DNA from: Acanthochlamys bracteata
Taxonomy: Eukaryota; Streptophyta; Magnoliopsida; Pandanales; Velloziaceae
Assembly: GCA_019914995.1 (NCBI GenBank)
Contig: CM034134.1
Coordinates: 3,428,145 to 3,492,144, forward strand
Direction of reading: 5' to 3'
DNA: 64,000 nt
In this document: positions 22,801-33,261 of the stretch, one piece after another
Layout: each line of letters starts with the position of its first letter
How positions within the stretch are numbered: position 1 is the first letter of the stretch
Program-made: the position numbers and the translations under genes
Notes under the pieces: model-generated
Told to the model about the DNA's origin: nothing
The model's database searches: none
Seen by the model: the letters and a program-made list of their open reading frames with translations, nothing else

Positions 22801-22815
22801 GGGCGGGGGAGGGGG
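22797..22815 (+). repeat. Guanine-run tract next to the B1 LTR
   Basis: Runs of 7, 5 and 5 guanines are separated by single C and A bases. The longest run can supply two G-triplets, so an intramolecular G-quadruplex is possible. On the element's own (minus) strand it is C-rich and lies just inside the 5' LTR. The counterpart after the LTR end at 9430 is also C-rich. Confidence 0.8.
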
Positions 22816-22833
22816 AGTGTCGTTGTTGAATTG

Positions 22834-23568
22834 AGTTATGGAAAAATTAAAACAAAACAGTCCACTCTTCTAAAAACAGTCACTGATCGGTTAGCAGTCA
22901 GTTGATCAAAAGGTTACTGACGAGTGACTGAATGTTAATTGTATCCTGCACCGAGTTGTTAGTATAATACAATTCAAACAAACTAATTAGAAGTGGAAAG
23001 AAATACAAACCAGTCAGCACACCAAGAATTTTTTACGTCGTTTGGCACTGTGGTACCTACTTCCATGGCACTTGAAACGCAAGTGAAATTCACTAACGTT
23101 GAGCCAACGTACAATCAACCTGATTTTTGGACCGTAGAAACTTCAAGATTTCTTCTATCCATAGGAAAATCATTCTCCAAAATCGTGTCTGAGCTGAGAG
23201 ATATAACATTTGCAGTTCGATATGTCAAGCTGTTGTCCAGTTGATCTAGTGATGTTTGGCAGTGTGACCAGCGAACTTCACAGAATTTTCCTGTGTTGGG
23301 TACCTAATGAAATTTTATCCTCTTGGTCTCCGTTTACTCTCTATCAAGCCATCTTTCGAATACAATTAAGAAATCTCTATTTGGTGCTGTCAGTAGAAAG
23401 ATATGCACGTCCAAAATTGGTATGTTAGCAAAGTCTCAATTCTTCGCCAATTTCAGCATGATGCTTTGTCTAGGTTCCATAGGCTATTCAAATCCAATGT
23501 AGACATGTTCACAGCTTAGCAATGATTCTCAAACATGCGTTATTATCAAATGTTTGGGATTTCTAACA
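22834..23568 (-). repeat. 5' LTR of SIRE-like copia B1, with large internal deletion
   Basis: On the minus strand it starts TGTTAGAAATCCCAAAC at 23568 and ends AACTCAATTCAACA near 22834. Compared with 17762-19515 it lacks about 1.3 kb at 23118/23119, where ACAATCAAC joins CTGATTTTTGGAC. No clean primer-binding site follows the LTR. The part 22880-22960 shares the TCACTGATC...GTCAGTTGATCAA layout with the reverse complement of 9340-9400. Confidence 0.8.
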
Positions 23569-25229
23569 TCAGCTTAATAGCTCTGTAGACAGTAATCTTG
23601 CAAATGCAATATCTAACAGTACAAGCAATCTTGATAATGACTTTGGTGAATTTCTATTGTTGTATCCTTTTTTTTTTGAATTTCCTATGCTATTTAATTT
23701 TACTTCTTGTTGCAAGTCTTGCTATGATGATAGATTATGTTGTGAATTTTTTTGTAATACTGTAATGTTGCTGATTATTGATTGCTTGATTTTGTAATGA
23801 AGTTTTGTTTTTTCATGAACCTGCTAAAATCATGATGTTGTGAATGTTGCACTTTGCTGATTTTTAATTGTACTATTCCTCATATTGCTAGACATCTTCT
23901 CTCTTTGACACATTTGGTAAATGTACTATGGAGTGGAATGACGTAAGGAGTGAAACAAACTATCATGTAACAAGGGAGTGAACCGACTTTAGGAGGGAAA
24001 CGACCAATCAATTAAATGAGTGAAATGACCGATCCAACAGGCAAGGGTGGTACCGGATAGAAGGAGCGAAACTCCCAATAAGACCACTAAAGGAGCCTTG
24101 TAACAATGGGAATACCGGTTTTCCCATTGTTACAAGAGAATACAGTGTATAAGCCACCGCCTAGGGAAGTAGAGAGGGAGGGAGTTCGAAGTGACCGCTT
24201 AGGAAGCATAGGACGAGGGTCCTCTGCTCTAGACTATTGTGATGAATTCTCTATAATTGCTGTTGATGCTTTGAGATTGCTACTGTGAATATTTCCAGCA
24301 TATTATGACATCTTGTGAGGTGCATTGTGATTGGTGCTATTGTAAGTGTATATTGATTCTTAGTTATGAAATGTATTGCGCTGACATTGCCTTCTTTCTC
24401 TTGCATTTGCAATCATGATTCATTATTAGATCTTGTCAACTCCTTACAAGCCTTTGTATTATTGTCAAGTGTTTGTTCAGGTTGCTCTTAAGAAGTCACA
24501 CGGATAGATGTTTTGAAAGTGCATGTCGAAATGAAGTTTATGTCTTATTATTTTCTTGTGCAAGATGATCTAACAATGTTTGTTGCAGGGGGAGTATTAT
24601 TTTTCTAGCACTTACATTGTTATGTTCTTTTGAAGATTGCTTGCTGCTCGAAATCGAAGTTGGTATTGATGTTGAGCGAGGCTTGACATCAAAAACCAAT
24701 TGCTCACTTTTTTCTTCTTACTCTGATGAGTTTGTGCCATTGTTGGTTATTGATGTTGATTCCTTAAGTTACCAAACCTAGCCTCGTATAGATCACAAAC
24801 TTCATACAAGTGTTAGTAATTTGTAATTTAATATTGAAAGTATCTAAATACATACCAATATACCTAAGCGTATTGGAAAAGTACACAAATTTGAAATCAG
24901 GGTCTAATGTAAAGCCTTAACAATATGAAAAAGGAATATCAGATGAATATTTTTTTAATTTGCTTATCATTGTTGTCACTATGGGTCCAACTAATTCAAT
25001 TGATAGATGCGAATGCGACAAGGTAGCTATGTCAGTTGAATGTGTATCTGTGGGAAAAGTAGGATACTAAACTCTAAATATAAAACAGTAGCATCATAAA
25101 AACTTTCTTAAAACTTTAAAGTTTTCAACAATCATCTATTGAGTATCGATAAATATATTATTACTCATTATTGTATTATAAAAAATGATAAAGATGTTTT
25201 TATAATCTATAATACTTTTAAATGATAAA
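23569..25229. other. AT-rich spacer with an old copia 3' end
   Basis: No gene is seen. Around 24500-24720 a plus-strand stretch with TTGCAGGGGGAGTATTA looks like the polypurine end of a SIRE-type copia element, without a recognisable LTR after it. Around 23930-24080 a GAGTGAAA(C/T)GACC-like phrase recurs four to five times. A strong hairpin is listed separately. Confidence 0.4.
24097..24136. repeat. Perfect 16-bp hairpin
   Basis: CTTGTAACAATGGGAA and its exact complement TTCCCATTGTTACAAG are separated by 8 bases (TACCGGTT). No terminator, miRNA precursor or transposon end can be assigned from the sequence. Confidence 0.9.
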
Positions 25230-26632
25230 TGTTGCTATTGCAAGTGTACGAGTCGCACAAGTAATACAATGATGAGAAAAGTATCGTTCCCACGAGGATT
25301 GATTAACTTATTAAGTATTGAATAACTAATTCTAATATTATTTGAACGATCGATCTAAAAAGAGTGAATGCTAAAACAAAAGAAAGTAAAACATGCTAAA
25401 CCTAACACTCGTAAGATTTCAATGATTTAAACACTAGGGCATTTGATTTCACCGTAACTAATCCAATTCAACTCCGTATTCATGCTATTGAAATTTATAA
25501 TCTTTATTGACAGTTAGAAAATCCTAATTTCTTTGATATACTTTCTCAAACTATACCAAAAATACTTTAATGCAATAACTCACTATATCTCTATGTGAAT
25601 TAACATACAACAAAGCTCATTAGGTTCTATGGCATCCTAGATTAACTGCATGAACCATAAGAGTACATCTCTGTCTCTCATGCAATTCATGGCATTCATC
25701 ACAAAGGTTAATTCATACACCACATTTCTATCTCAATACGAATCTCAAATCGATTGAATATTGGTCAGATACTCAAAAGCATTAAGCACGGTAATGAATA
25801 CTCAATAAGCAATTATAAAACTTCGAATAGCATAGAATTAAGAATTAAATCATCATTGTTAGGCTACATCATAGCCCCAGTAGGGAGAAATTTAGTTCAT
25901 AATTTTCAGATCTACCAAAACAAAGAGAAACATGAGAGATAGAACAAAAGAACCCTGAACAAATAGTGGTGTCGAGCAAACTGCCGTCTCTTTTCTTTGC
26001 TCCGTGCTTCCGTCCGTCTTTCTCCCCATTTCAGCGGCAAGAACCCTAGAAAGTAATCCCTAGATGAGCCGCTCTTCCTGCTCTCTCCTGTTGCCCTCTT
26101 TAGAAATCTGAAAATTGGGTATTTGAAACCATAGGATTTTTCTTTCCACAATTAGGTTGGTGCAGTCCAAACTAATCCGAACTCTCTGTCCACCCGTTTG
26201 TCTGCACCGTTTTGGGGTCTATTTGCCTTCGATAAATAAATTAAAATATTTAAAATTAAGATCAATCTCTTATGTTTCCAACCATATATCACACATATCA
26301 TTTAAAAATCGGAAAGGCCATCAAGTGCACTCATGATTCGGGTCTGCATTGTATCTCAACTTTTTCTGTGAATATATATCAAATGGTTGCTCAGAAAATT
26401 CTAAAATAATTCATGGACCAACTTCAATGTATTGGCTTTCAAACCCAGCTGGCCGTTCACAAAATCTCCATAGAAAAGTTAAATTTTCATAAAAAACTCT
26501 CAGACTGTATGGAATTGCTGAAGATTAAGAAACACAAAGAATTAAGGTTCTTTTTTATTAGTTACTCTAAATAAAAAATAAGCATATATGATGCAAGAAT
26601 GCATGATATTATGTATACATTTGAGCACATCA
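25230..26632 (-). repeat. Solo LTR of an Athila-type gypsy element
   Basis: It begins TGTTGCTATTGCAAGTG and ends ATTTGAGCACATCA, with identical 5-bp flanks ATAAA at 25225-25229 and 26633-26637. It has no internal region on either side. Its part 25546-26632 matches 54960-56061, the LTR of the Athila element further on, at about 90% by eye and in the same orientation. It includes the conserved GAGAAAAGTATCGTTCCCACGAGG block near the LTR end. An LTR-LTR recombination that removed the body explains it. Confidence 0.88.
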
Positions 26633-27639
26633 ATAAACAAGTAGAATTTTATCTTACTAGCATATCAAGGTTGAACTTTCGAGACTTCAAATGTTCGGTT
26701 ATGCAATATCTTTTAAGTCCAGTTAAACGTTTGCTTGAACTTACAAGTTAAGGAATACCAACGCGATTTATTCACTTATAAGTTTCACAGCTGATTGCCC
26801 AATTAAGTTGATAATTGGCAAGCACAACGTTGGTATAGTAAAATTCCACCTATGAGTTTAGCTCCATCTCAAGAAACCAAATTGCCTTTATGTTTGCTGA
26901 AGAAGCATTATCCATTATGATATCTAAATAATGTGCAAATACACTTAAATAATCTTGTTTAACTCTACCACTCTAAATATAAGCTGTTAATCCATAAGGA
27001 ACTTAATTCAAATTTTAATATAGTGCGCACTTTGTTGTAATAAGTAATAATATCACTTCTAATAGTTGTTCTATTAACTCTCTAAAATTATGGATAGTAT
27101 GCACTCTTAATATATTTTTCATACAAAGATGACTCAACAAAATTAATTAACAAATCCATAGCACAAATCATATGAGTTTTAGAGATTCCCTAACTACGCT
27201 AGAGCCATAATTTACATACTTACTAAACCATCTATAGTGAATTGAAGAAGAGTTTGTGAAGGCTACCTCCTGATTCCTTTTTACGCAGCACATTTTCTAT
27301 CAAGGGTTATTAAGCATAATTGGCAAAACTGAACTGGACGTCTACTGAAAAGCCTTCCGAGTCGATGGTTCTTGATTTGACTCGATGGCAAGTCAACCCG
27401 CAGGGTCAATAGTGCCACCATCAGCAGGTTTTGGGCCGCTTGAAGAGTGACGGCCCCCGTGAGATTGTAGATGATGGAGAGCAGATGTTGAACACTGCTA
27501 CAAGGAGAGGCAGAAGCAAGTGGCTTTTATGCAGCACTAGCAGGAGAAGAAGCTGGATTGTCACTACTGCCCAATACCGAGCTCCCTTTTCCTTTATACC
27601 CATGCTCTTCACCGATAACAAAACTTCATATCTCTTGTG
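26633..27639. other. Spacer without recognisable genes
   Basis: AT-rich to about 27200, then a less AT-rich stretch (27330-27560) with short open frames on both strands that match nothing I recognise. It ends where SIRE-like gag starts. Confidence 0.4.
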
Positions 27640-27659
27640 ACTTTTATCCAATGATATGA

Positions 27660-28292
27660 CTTTACATTGTGGACAAGCACCAAGGATGAACCGATTGTGC
27701 CGAAAAAGAAGATGAAATTTCCTATGTTGAAGAAGATGAAATTTCCTATGTTCAAGAACTACTTCAGAACAAACAAGTGGAAAGGTAAACAAAGAGGATT
27801 TGCTACCATTGCAAGAAACCAGAACACTACCGTCACGAATGCCCTTTATTCAATAGAACCAAGAAGAAGGATAAGAAGATGAAGAAGAAGGTCATTGCTG
27901 CATGGATTGATGAGGACTCATCTTCTTCTAGTGAATTCATGGATGAAACCAAAACTGCAAACATGTGTTTCATGGCCAATGGTGATTCATATAATGAGGT
28001 TAACAATTCCAATTATGAATTTTCATATGAATTGCATGAAAACTTTAGAAACTTGAAAAAGATGCATAAATCACCTAAGAAGTGCATGCATGAGAGTGAA
28101 AAAATGAATGAATGACTAACCGAAGAAAGTAACTTATTGCTTAGGGTCCCAAAGGGAACCATCCGACTAGCAAATACTAACGGACCAGAACGAGGTCTAG
28201 AAACCTAAGATGTGAGCAATGGGAGAAATAGAAGAATCAAATGGCATTTTTCAAGGGGTATGACAAGAGACTTTACCAACTTCAATCATCTA
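27660..28292 (+). pseudogene. gag, zinc knuckle and protease start of B2
   Basis: LWTSTKDEPIVP (27668) matches B1 gag. Then most of gag is missing and NYFRTNKWKGK (near 27757) leads into a complete zinc knuckle CYHCKKPEHYRHEC (27800-27841), in a different frame from the preceding part. Next comes the acidic WIDEDSSSSSEF stretch (27903) and a Lys/Met-rich region up to a stop at 28114. The final stretch before 28292 carries the TRDFTNF-type segment that follows the copia protease active site. A 24-bp tandem duplication lies at 27706-27753. Confidence 0.82.
27706..27753 (+). repeat. 24-bp tandem duplication in B2 gag
   Basis: AAGAAGATGAAATTTCCTAT plus GTTG is followed directly by the same unit ending GTTC. 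The length is a multiple of three, so it adds eight codons without breaking the frame. Confidence 0.9.
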
Positions 28293-28521
28293 TGTTAGAC
28301 ATTGTAAAGCCACTATGTAAATTAGTGGTTCATTAGTGATTTTCTTGAAGGCTAATTTGCCTTCCCGTGTGATTTTTTACGTTTTTCTCCACGTAAATCT
28401 CTTGTCTTTGTGATTTTCTTGCTCTTGTCTCAATTCGTGTATTGCCTACGCAAGATCCTTGAGTATGTTTTATATTTCCGCTGCGTCTATTGACAACCGA
28501 ACATACTCGGTATTTCCAACA
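28293..28521 (+). repeat. 5' LTR of copia A2, internally deleted
   Basis: Only 229 bp remain of about 573. The break joins GGTTCATTAG (LTR position ~45) to TGATTTTCTTGAAGG (LTR position ~390). TTAG is present at both parental ends, so short direct homology probably guided the deletion. The TATA box is lost, so this copy lacks its own 5' promoter. Confidence 0.9.
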
Positions 28522-28551
28522 AGTGGCATCAGAGCCATTGGTTTGTTGCAA

Positions 28552-30470
28552 TGACAAGCAAGTACGAGATTCAGAAGAAATGCAAATCCATGACAAACAA
28601 GGTTGGAGGTGTGGATCTCTCGAAGTCCCTTGCTTGTGTCGTGTACTGATGATGGTGAGGCTCTAGTTGGAGAGACGGTGGTTGCTGCATGTGACAAGTC
28701 CAAACTCACAGTTGACTAGATATTAGGTTCAATAGCATCCTGGCACATGACTTTCAAAAGAGATTTGTTTCATAACTATGAAGATATTTCTGAAAGTGCC
28801 GTGCGGATGGAAAATGGCCAAGTCCTTGGAGTCGCTGAAGTCGGTTCCATCAAGCTTATGACGAATGATGGAAGAGAACACACCACCAGTAAGGTATGTT
28901 CTATTTTTCGTTTTACGAAAAATGTGTTGTCTATCGGATAACTAAATGACCTAGGCTACAAGACTCGCGGTGGAGTCGGTATCATGGAGGGCATCAAGGA
29001 AGGGTTAGAAACAATGGAGGTTAAAATGATCGTCTCAAATCTGTATAAGGTGCATGGGGTGACACGGGTGCAATAGATGTTTATGTTGCATCGGACAATA
29101 TTGGGGATATCACGCGAGTGCGGCACCTGAAATTTGGGCACATCTCGGGACGTGATTTGAAGATCCTCAATGATCAGAAGTTCCTGACGGAACTGTTCGA
29201 GCTAAAGTTGCCGTTCTGCTAGTAGTATGTCACTTGTAAGCAGCACTGTGAAAGATTTGGAGATCATTTTCAGTTTCAAGACAAGCTCGACTTGTTTCAC
29301 TCGGACTGAAAAACTTGTATGTTTCTAAACCGAAGGAAAGTCGAATGTCTTTCAGGTATTCAAATTCTTCGAAACCAATGTGGAACTTGATTCAGCAGCA
29401 GGATTATGTTCGAAAGATGCCTATGATATGCTGAAGATGTTTGGGGTATTAGCTATGGGATCCCACTGGCCATACGGCTATATTCAGCAGGAATGTCATC
29501 TTTACGGATGACCACTTGCAAAGAGTGACTGAAGACGATGATGTTAGAGAGAAGGAGACATCACTAGCGGCGATGACCACATCGGTACTGGAGGAGAATG
29601 ATGAGAAAGACGATCCTAATTTGGAGCCTGAACTCGCTGATGAGCACATGAAAGAGGATGGAGTTCACAGGCCTACATCCTTTAGACGTTCAACTCACAA
29701 GAGAGACACATCTAAGAGGTATGAGGACTATTTTATGGAGCTACCTCAACTTGGATATTGCTTAGTCACCGAAGAAGGAGTGTCATCTTCTCTCAAGGAA
29801 GCGCTGGAGAGTCCAGATGCGTCTATATAGATGGAAGTTATAGAGGAAGAGCTTGAGGTGCTTCATAAAAATAGGACATGGGAGCTGGTCGCTCTATCCC
29901 GAAGCCGTAAGGCTATTGGGAACAAATGGATCTACAAGATCAAGCGAGGCAGCCATGATCAAGTAGAACGGTATTGTGCTCGGCTGGAGGTGAATGGCTA
30001 TGCCCAGAAGGAAGGGATCAATTTTGATGAGATCTTCTATCCAGTGGTACATTTTAGTGTGGTCTTAGCGCTATATGCATCATCGGATCTCCATCTTGAA
30101 CAACTCAATGTCGAAACGATGTTCTTGCACGGGGAGCTTGAAGATGAGATATATATGGTCTAGTTAGAAGGCTTTACCTTGAAAGACAAGGAGGATCTAG
30201 TTTGTTGGTTGGCCAAATCTCTTTATGGATTTAAGCAAGCGCCATGGTTTAGGTAGATTCATGGCATATCCTGGCATTGATCATTGGAAAAGGATCCTTC
30301 AGTATGTGAAAGGAACCTTGAATGCTGCATTGTGTTACAGAGGATCTAGCTTTGCTGTTAAAAGGTGTGTTGATATATACTATATAGGTGATTTGGATAG
30401 GAGGCTGTTTCCAGTGAAAGCATTGGTATGCTCAAAATTCCTACCAAAGGGAACCCTTCGAATCCCTTAA
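28552..30470 (+). pseudogene. gag-pol remnant of copia A2
   Basis: The gag start (MTSKYEIQKKCKSM) at 28552 is soon followed by protease with GSIASWHMT at about 28731; the catalytic Asp is Gly and the DSG glycine is Ile, the latter as in A1. VRHLKFGHISG (29119) is the pre-integrase block. SNVFQVFKFF (29344) is all that remains of the integrase core. An acidic linker (29530-29690) leads to reverse transcriptase (29790-30250), which breaks off at LYGFKQAPWF and resumes at RFMAYPGIDHW, losing the YVDD box. The remaining RNase H is DIYYIGDLDRR joined to the C-terminal KIPTKGN part. In-frame stops occur at 29828 and 30162. Confidence 0.9.
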
Positions 30471-30770
30471 CTAAGACGGTAACTCTTGACATATTTTTTA
30501 TTTTGTAGATCTCTGTATGGAACCACAATAGGGAACATCATTGGATGTGACCGTTGTCATAAGGAAGCCGAAAAGAAATCACTTCAAGATAGCAATGGAA
30601 TCCGAGAAAAATAGGCAACGGTATGAGGTAAAGGAAGTCAGCTAGCATACGTGCTAGCCCTGCTCCTCTCAGTCGTACCTATTTTCAGTGCCATCGAATT
30701 TTGACACTTACGTATCGGTTTGTTGTTATTTTTGAATTGCAATTTGTAAATTGTCTTTAAGTGGGAGATT

Positions 30771-31344
30771 TGTTAGACATTATAAAGCCACTATGTAAAT
30801 TAGTGGTTTATTAGAATGCAACAAGTTAAATGTGCAATAATATTAAAATGCCAAAAATCAAGGAAGACGAACTGTCACCCAAGAAGTTGGAAAGTCAACG
30901 GTTAAGGACTTTGAAATATCTCTTGGAAGATGGAAAGCCAAAGGATTTATACAATTAATGGGAAGATGAAAGGACAACCGTTTGAAAGTTCAAGAGTCTC
31001 CTTGGAGCATTATATATATGAATGAGAGGCATTTGCTTGGAATATAGAAAATGAAAAAGGATCATTCATACATCAAGTGTGAGAGATAGAAACAAAGCAT
31101 TCTAGTGAGAGTTCCCACTTAAAGTGTAACACAAGAGTTTGTAATTGTTTCGGTTTAGTGATTTTTTTAAAGGCTAATTTGTCTTCCCGTGTGGTTTTTC
31201 TCGTTTTTTCCCACGTAAATCTCTTGTCTTTGTGATTGTAAATCCCTTGTCTCAAATTCATGTATTGCTTACACAAGATCCTTGAGTGTGTTTTATATTT
31301 CCGCTGCGTCTATCGACAACCGAACACACTCGGTATTTTCAACA
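30771..31344 (+). repeat. 3' LTR of copia A2
   Basis: 574 bp, TGTTAGACATTATAAAGCC to GGTATTTTCAACA, preceded by the polypurine tract AAGTGGGAGAT (30759-30769). It keeps the TATATATAT box near 31012 that the deleted 5' LTR has lost. Confidence 0.92.
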
Positions 31345-32870
31345 ATCTAGAGGCATACCATGAAGGAAGTGTTACTCTTGCAGAGGATAGCAATTGCTTG
31401 GTAATGGCTATAGGTATGATTACTAAAGGATCTTCTTTGTGCAATGATAACATGTTGTTTGTGCAAGGTTTAAGGAATAACCTCTTGAGTATAAATCAGG
31501 CATGTGATGTTGGTATGTATGTGACATTCGAAGAAATTCTTGCTTAGTAATCAATTCATCCGGAAAGAAGATTATCCAGAGTCGAAGAGAAGGTAATGTG
31601 TATGTCATTTATCATGAGGATTTTGATAACAAAATCCTTTGCCTTAGCTAGCGAGCAAGAAATCAATCAATAGTGGTATAGAAGACTTGGTCATTGCAAC
31701 GTTAAAACAATTGTAACGCTCTCCAGCAAACAACTCCTCTCGGGTTTGCCTGATATAACTGAATGGAAGAACTTTGTGATGCATGTATGAAAAGCAAACA
31801 TGTAACTTCCTTATTCGAACTAAAGCATGAAGTTACCACCAACAAGCCACTTGAATTGCTTCGAATTGAGTTGTTTGGACCTACTCAAACCGCAAGCATT
31901 GGAGGAAAATATTATTGCCTCGTCATTGTTAATGACTAATCAAGATAAGAAGGCTAAGAAGAACACCCAACAATATATTGAATAGTCATTAACAATGACG
32001 AGGTATTCTTTCTTTCTCAAAGAAGATTCAAAATGACCACAGTAAAGAGTTTCAAAACTAAACTTTTGATGAATTTTGTAATGCATGTGGTGGAATCCGT
32101 TCATATTATGTTTGATGACACTAACGTTATACCAGAGGAGCTTAACAAATTTAAAAGGAATTATGTTTTGAATCTTGTTCCTCGACCTTGTAATAAATCT
32201 ATTTAGAGGTACCAAGTGGTTGTTCCGCAATAAGATAGCTGAAAACAATAAGATTATTTAAAATAAAGTTAGATTAGTAGCTAAAGGTTATTCGCGGGAG
32301 GAAGGTAAATATTTTGATGAACTTATGCTCCTTTTGATAATTTAAAAGCTATTCGCTTATTCCTTGCATTTGCTTGTCCCATGAGGATGTGAAAAGTGCG
32401 TTTCTCAACGGCTTTATCAAAGAAGATGTTATTGTTAAGCAACTAACAGGCTTGAAAATCTCAAGCATTCGGACCATGTCTACAAGTTATCAAAAGCTCC
32501 CTATGGACTCAAACAAGCACCACATGCAGGTATGAGAGACTTAGTGCAATTTTAACAGAGAAAGACTTCTCTTGCGGTAAAATTGACACTACCCTTTTTA
32601 TTAAGCAAGATAAGAACGATATATTAGTAGCACAAGTGTATGTAGATGACATTATGTTTGACTTCGTTGAATATGTGGATGCTGACTTTTGTAGGATGCT
32701 AACTTGATAGGAAAATCACATGTTGTTCATGACAATTTCTAAATGGATGTTTAATACCATGTTATTTAAAGAAACAATCATCCGTTGCTTCATCAATTGC
32801 AGAAGCTAAGTATGTTGCAACAAGTAGTTGTTGTCCATAGGTGTTATGGATTAAACAAGCGGTTAAGTAT
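31345..32870 (+). pseudogene. pol remnant of SIRE-like copia B2
   Basis: After the insertion the protease end continues: LEAYHEGSVTLAED (31348), SSLCNDNMLFVQGLRNNLLSI, then WYRRLGHCNVK (31676) of the pre-integrase. Integrase is cut down to a piece near 31880-31940 with an inverted duplicate beside it. Reverse transcriptase follows: TKWLFRNK, VAKGYSREEGKYFDE, VKSAFLNGF, YVDDIMF (32640-32660). RNase H is reduced to KKQSSVASSIAEAKYVA (32768). Many stops and frame changes occur. It ends in chromovirus DNA at about 32870. Confidence 0.85.
31918..32003. repeat. Inverted duplication (21-bp perfect arms) in B2 integrase
   Basis: The arms 31918-31938 and 31983-32003 are exact reverse complements around a 44-bp loop. 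The left arm encodes the integrase LVIVND segment on the plus strand. The right arm and loop, read on the minus strand, encode LVIVNDYSIYCWVFFLAF, the same segment and its continuation. Part of the domain is therefore present in inverted orientation. Confidence 0.92.
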
Positions 32871-33261
32871 AGGGATCCCCTTAGCTCGGTTACTAACCTA
32901 GGCGCTGGCCATTCCAGCATCACATCCACCTTACTCTTGTCTACGGCAATTCGTTTGTGTTGAAATGATATGTCCGTGGTATTCAAGTTGTGAGAACCCA
33001 AATTTGCATTCGGGAAGATTGGTAAAAAGCTTGTGATTTTGCAAAACTTCCAAAGTAGTGGCTAGATGCCTTGGGTGCTCCTGCAGGTTAGTACTATATA
33101 CCAAAATATCGTCAAAGAATACTAGTACAAATTTACGAAGATATGGTCAAACACCTCGTTAATCAGTGATCGGAATGTCGACTGAGAATTAGTCAATCCG
33201 AATGGCGTAACAAGAAACTCGTAGTGGCCATCGTGGGTGGGGAAGGCTATTTTTTTTACGT
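32871..33261 (-). pseudogene. Chromovirus-type gypsy reverse transcriptase, downstream half
   Basis: The minus strand reads [37 protein letters not shown] (the YxDD-type catalytic box, first residue Phe), EHPRHLATTLEVL and KSKVDVMLEWPAPRLVTELRG. It stops at the conserved FLG position, where SIRE-like B2 begins. Its upstream half is at 35747-36571 beyond the inserted element. Confidence 0.88.

Larger units (their letters stand above)
28293..31344 (+). mobile_element. Tork/Tnt1-like copia copy A2, nested in B2
   Basis: TGTTAGACAT...TTCAACA borders with identical flanks ATCTA at 28288-28292 and 31345-31349. The internal order and losses match A1: gag start, damaged protease, pre-integrase, integrase scrap, reverse transcriptase, RNase H scrap. 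A2 has an extra deletion in reverse transcriptase near 30250 and a 344-bp deletion in its 5' LTR. The insertion interrupts the B2 frame just after the protease active-site region. Confidence 0.95.
27640..32870 (+). mobile_element. SIRE-like copia B2, split by nested copia A2
   Basis: Same family as B1 but on the plus strand, with no LTR at either end. Parts: gag to protease at 27640-28292 and protease to RNase H at 31345-32870; copia A2 occupies the gap. At the left the element starts abruptly in gag. At the right it is cut at about 32870, where minus-strand chromovirus sequence begins. The broken halves agree in reading frame when one copy of the ATCTA target duplication is removed. Confidence 0.85.

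Noticed and set aside
27421..27792. 123-codon minus-strand open frame before B2
   Set aside because: Overlaps B2 gag on the opposite strand and matches nothing recognisable.
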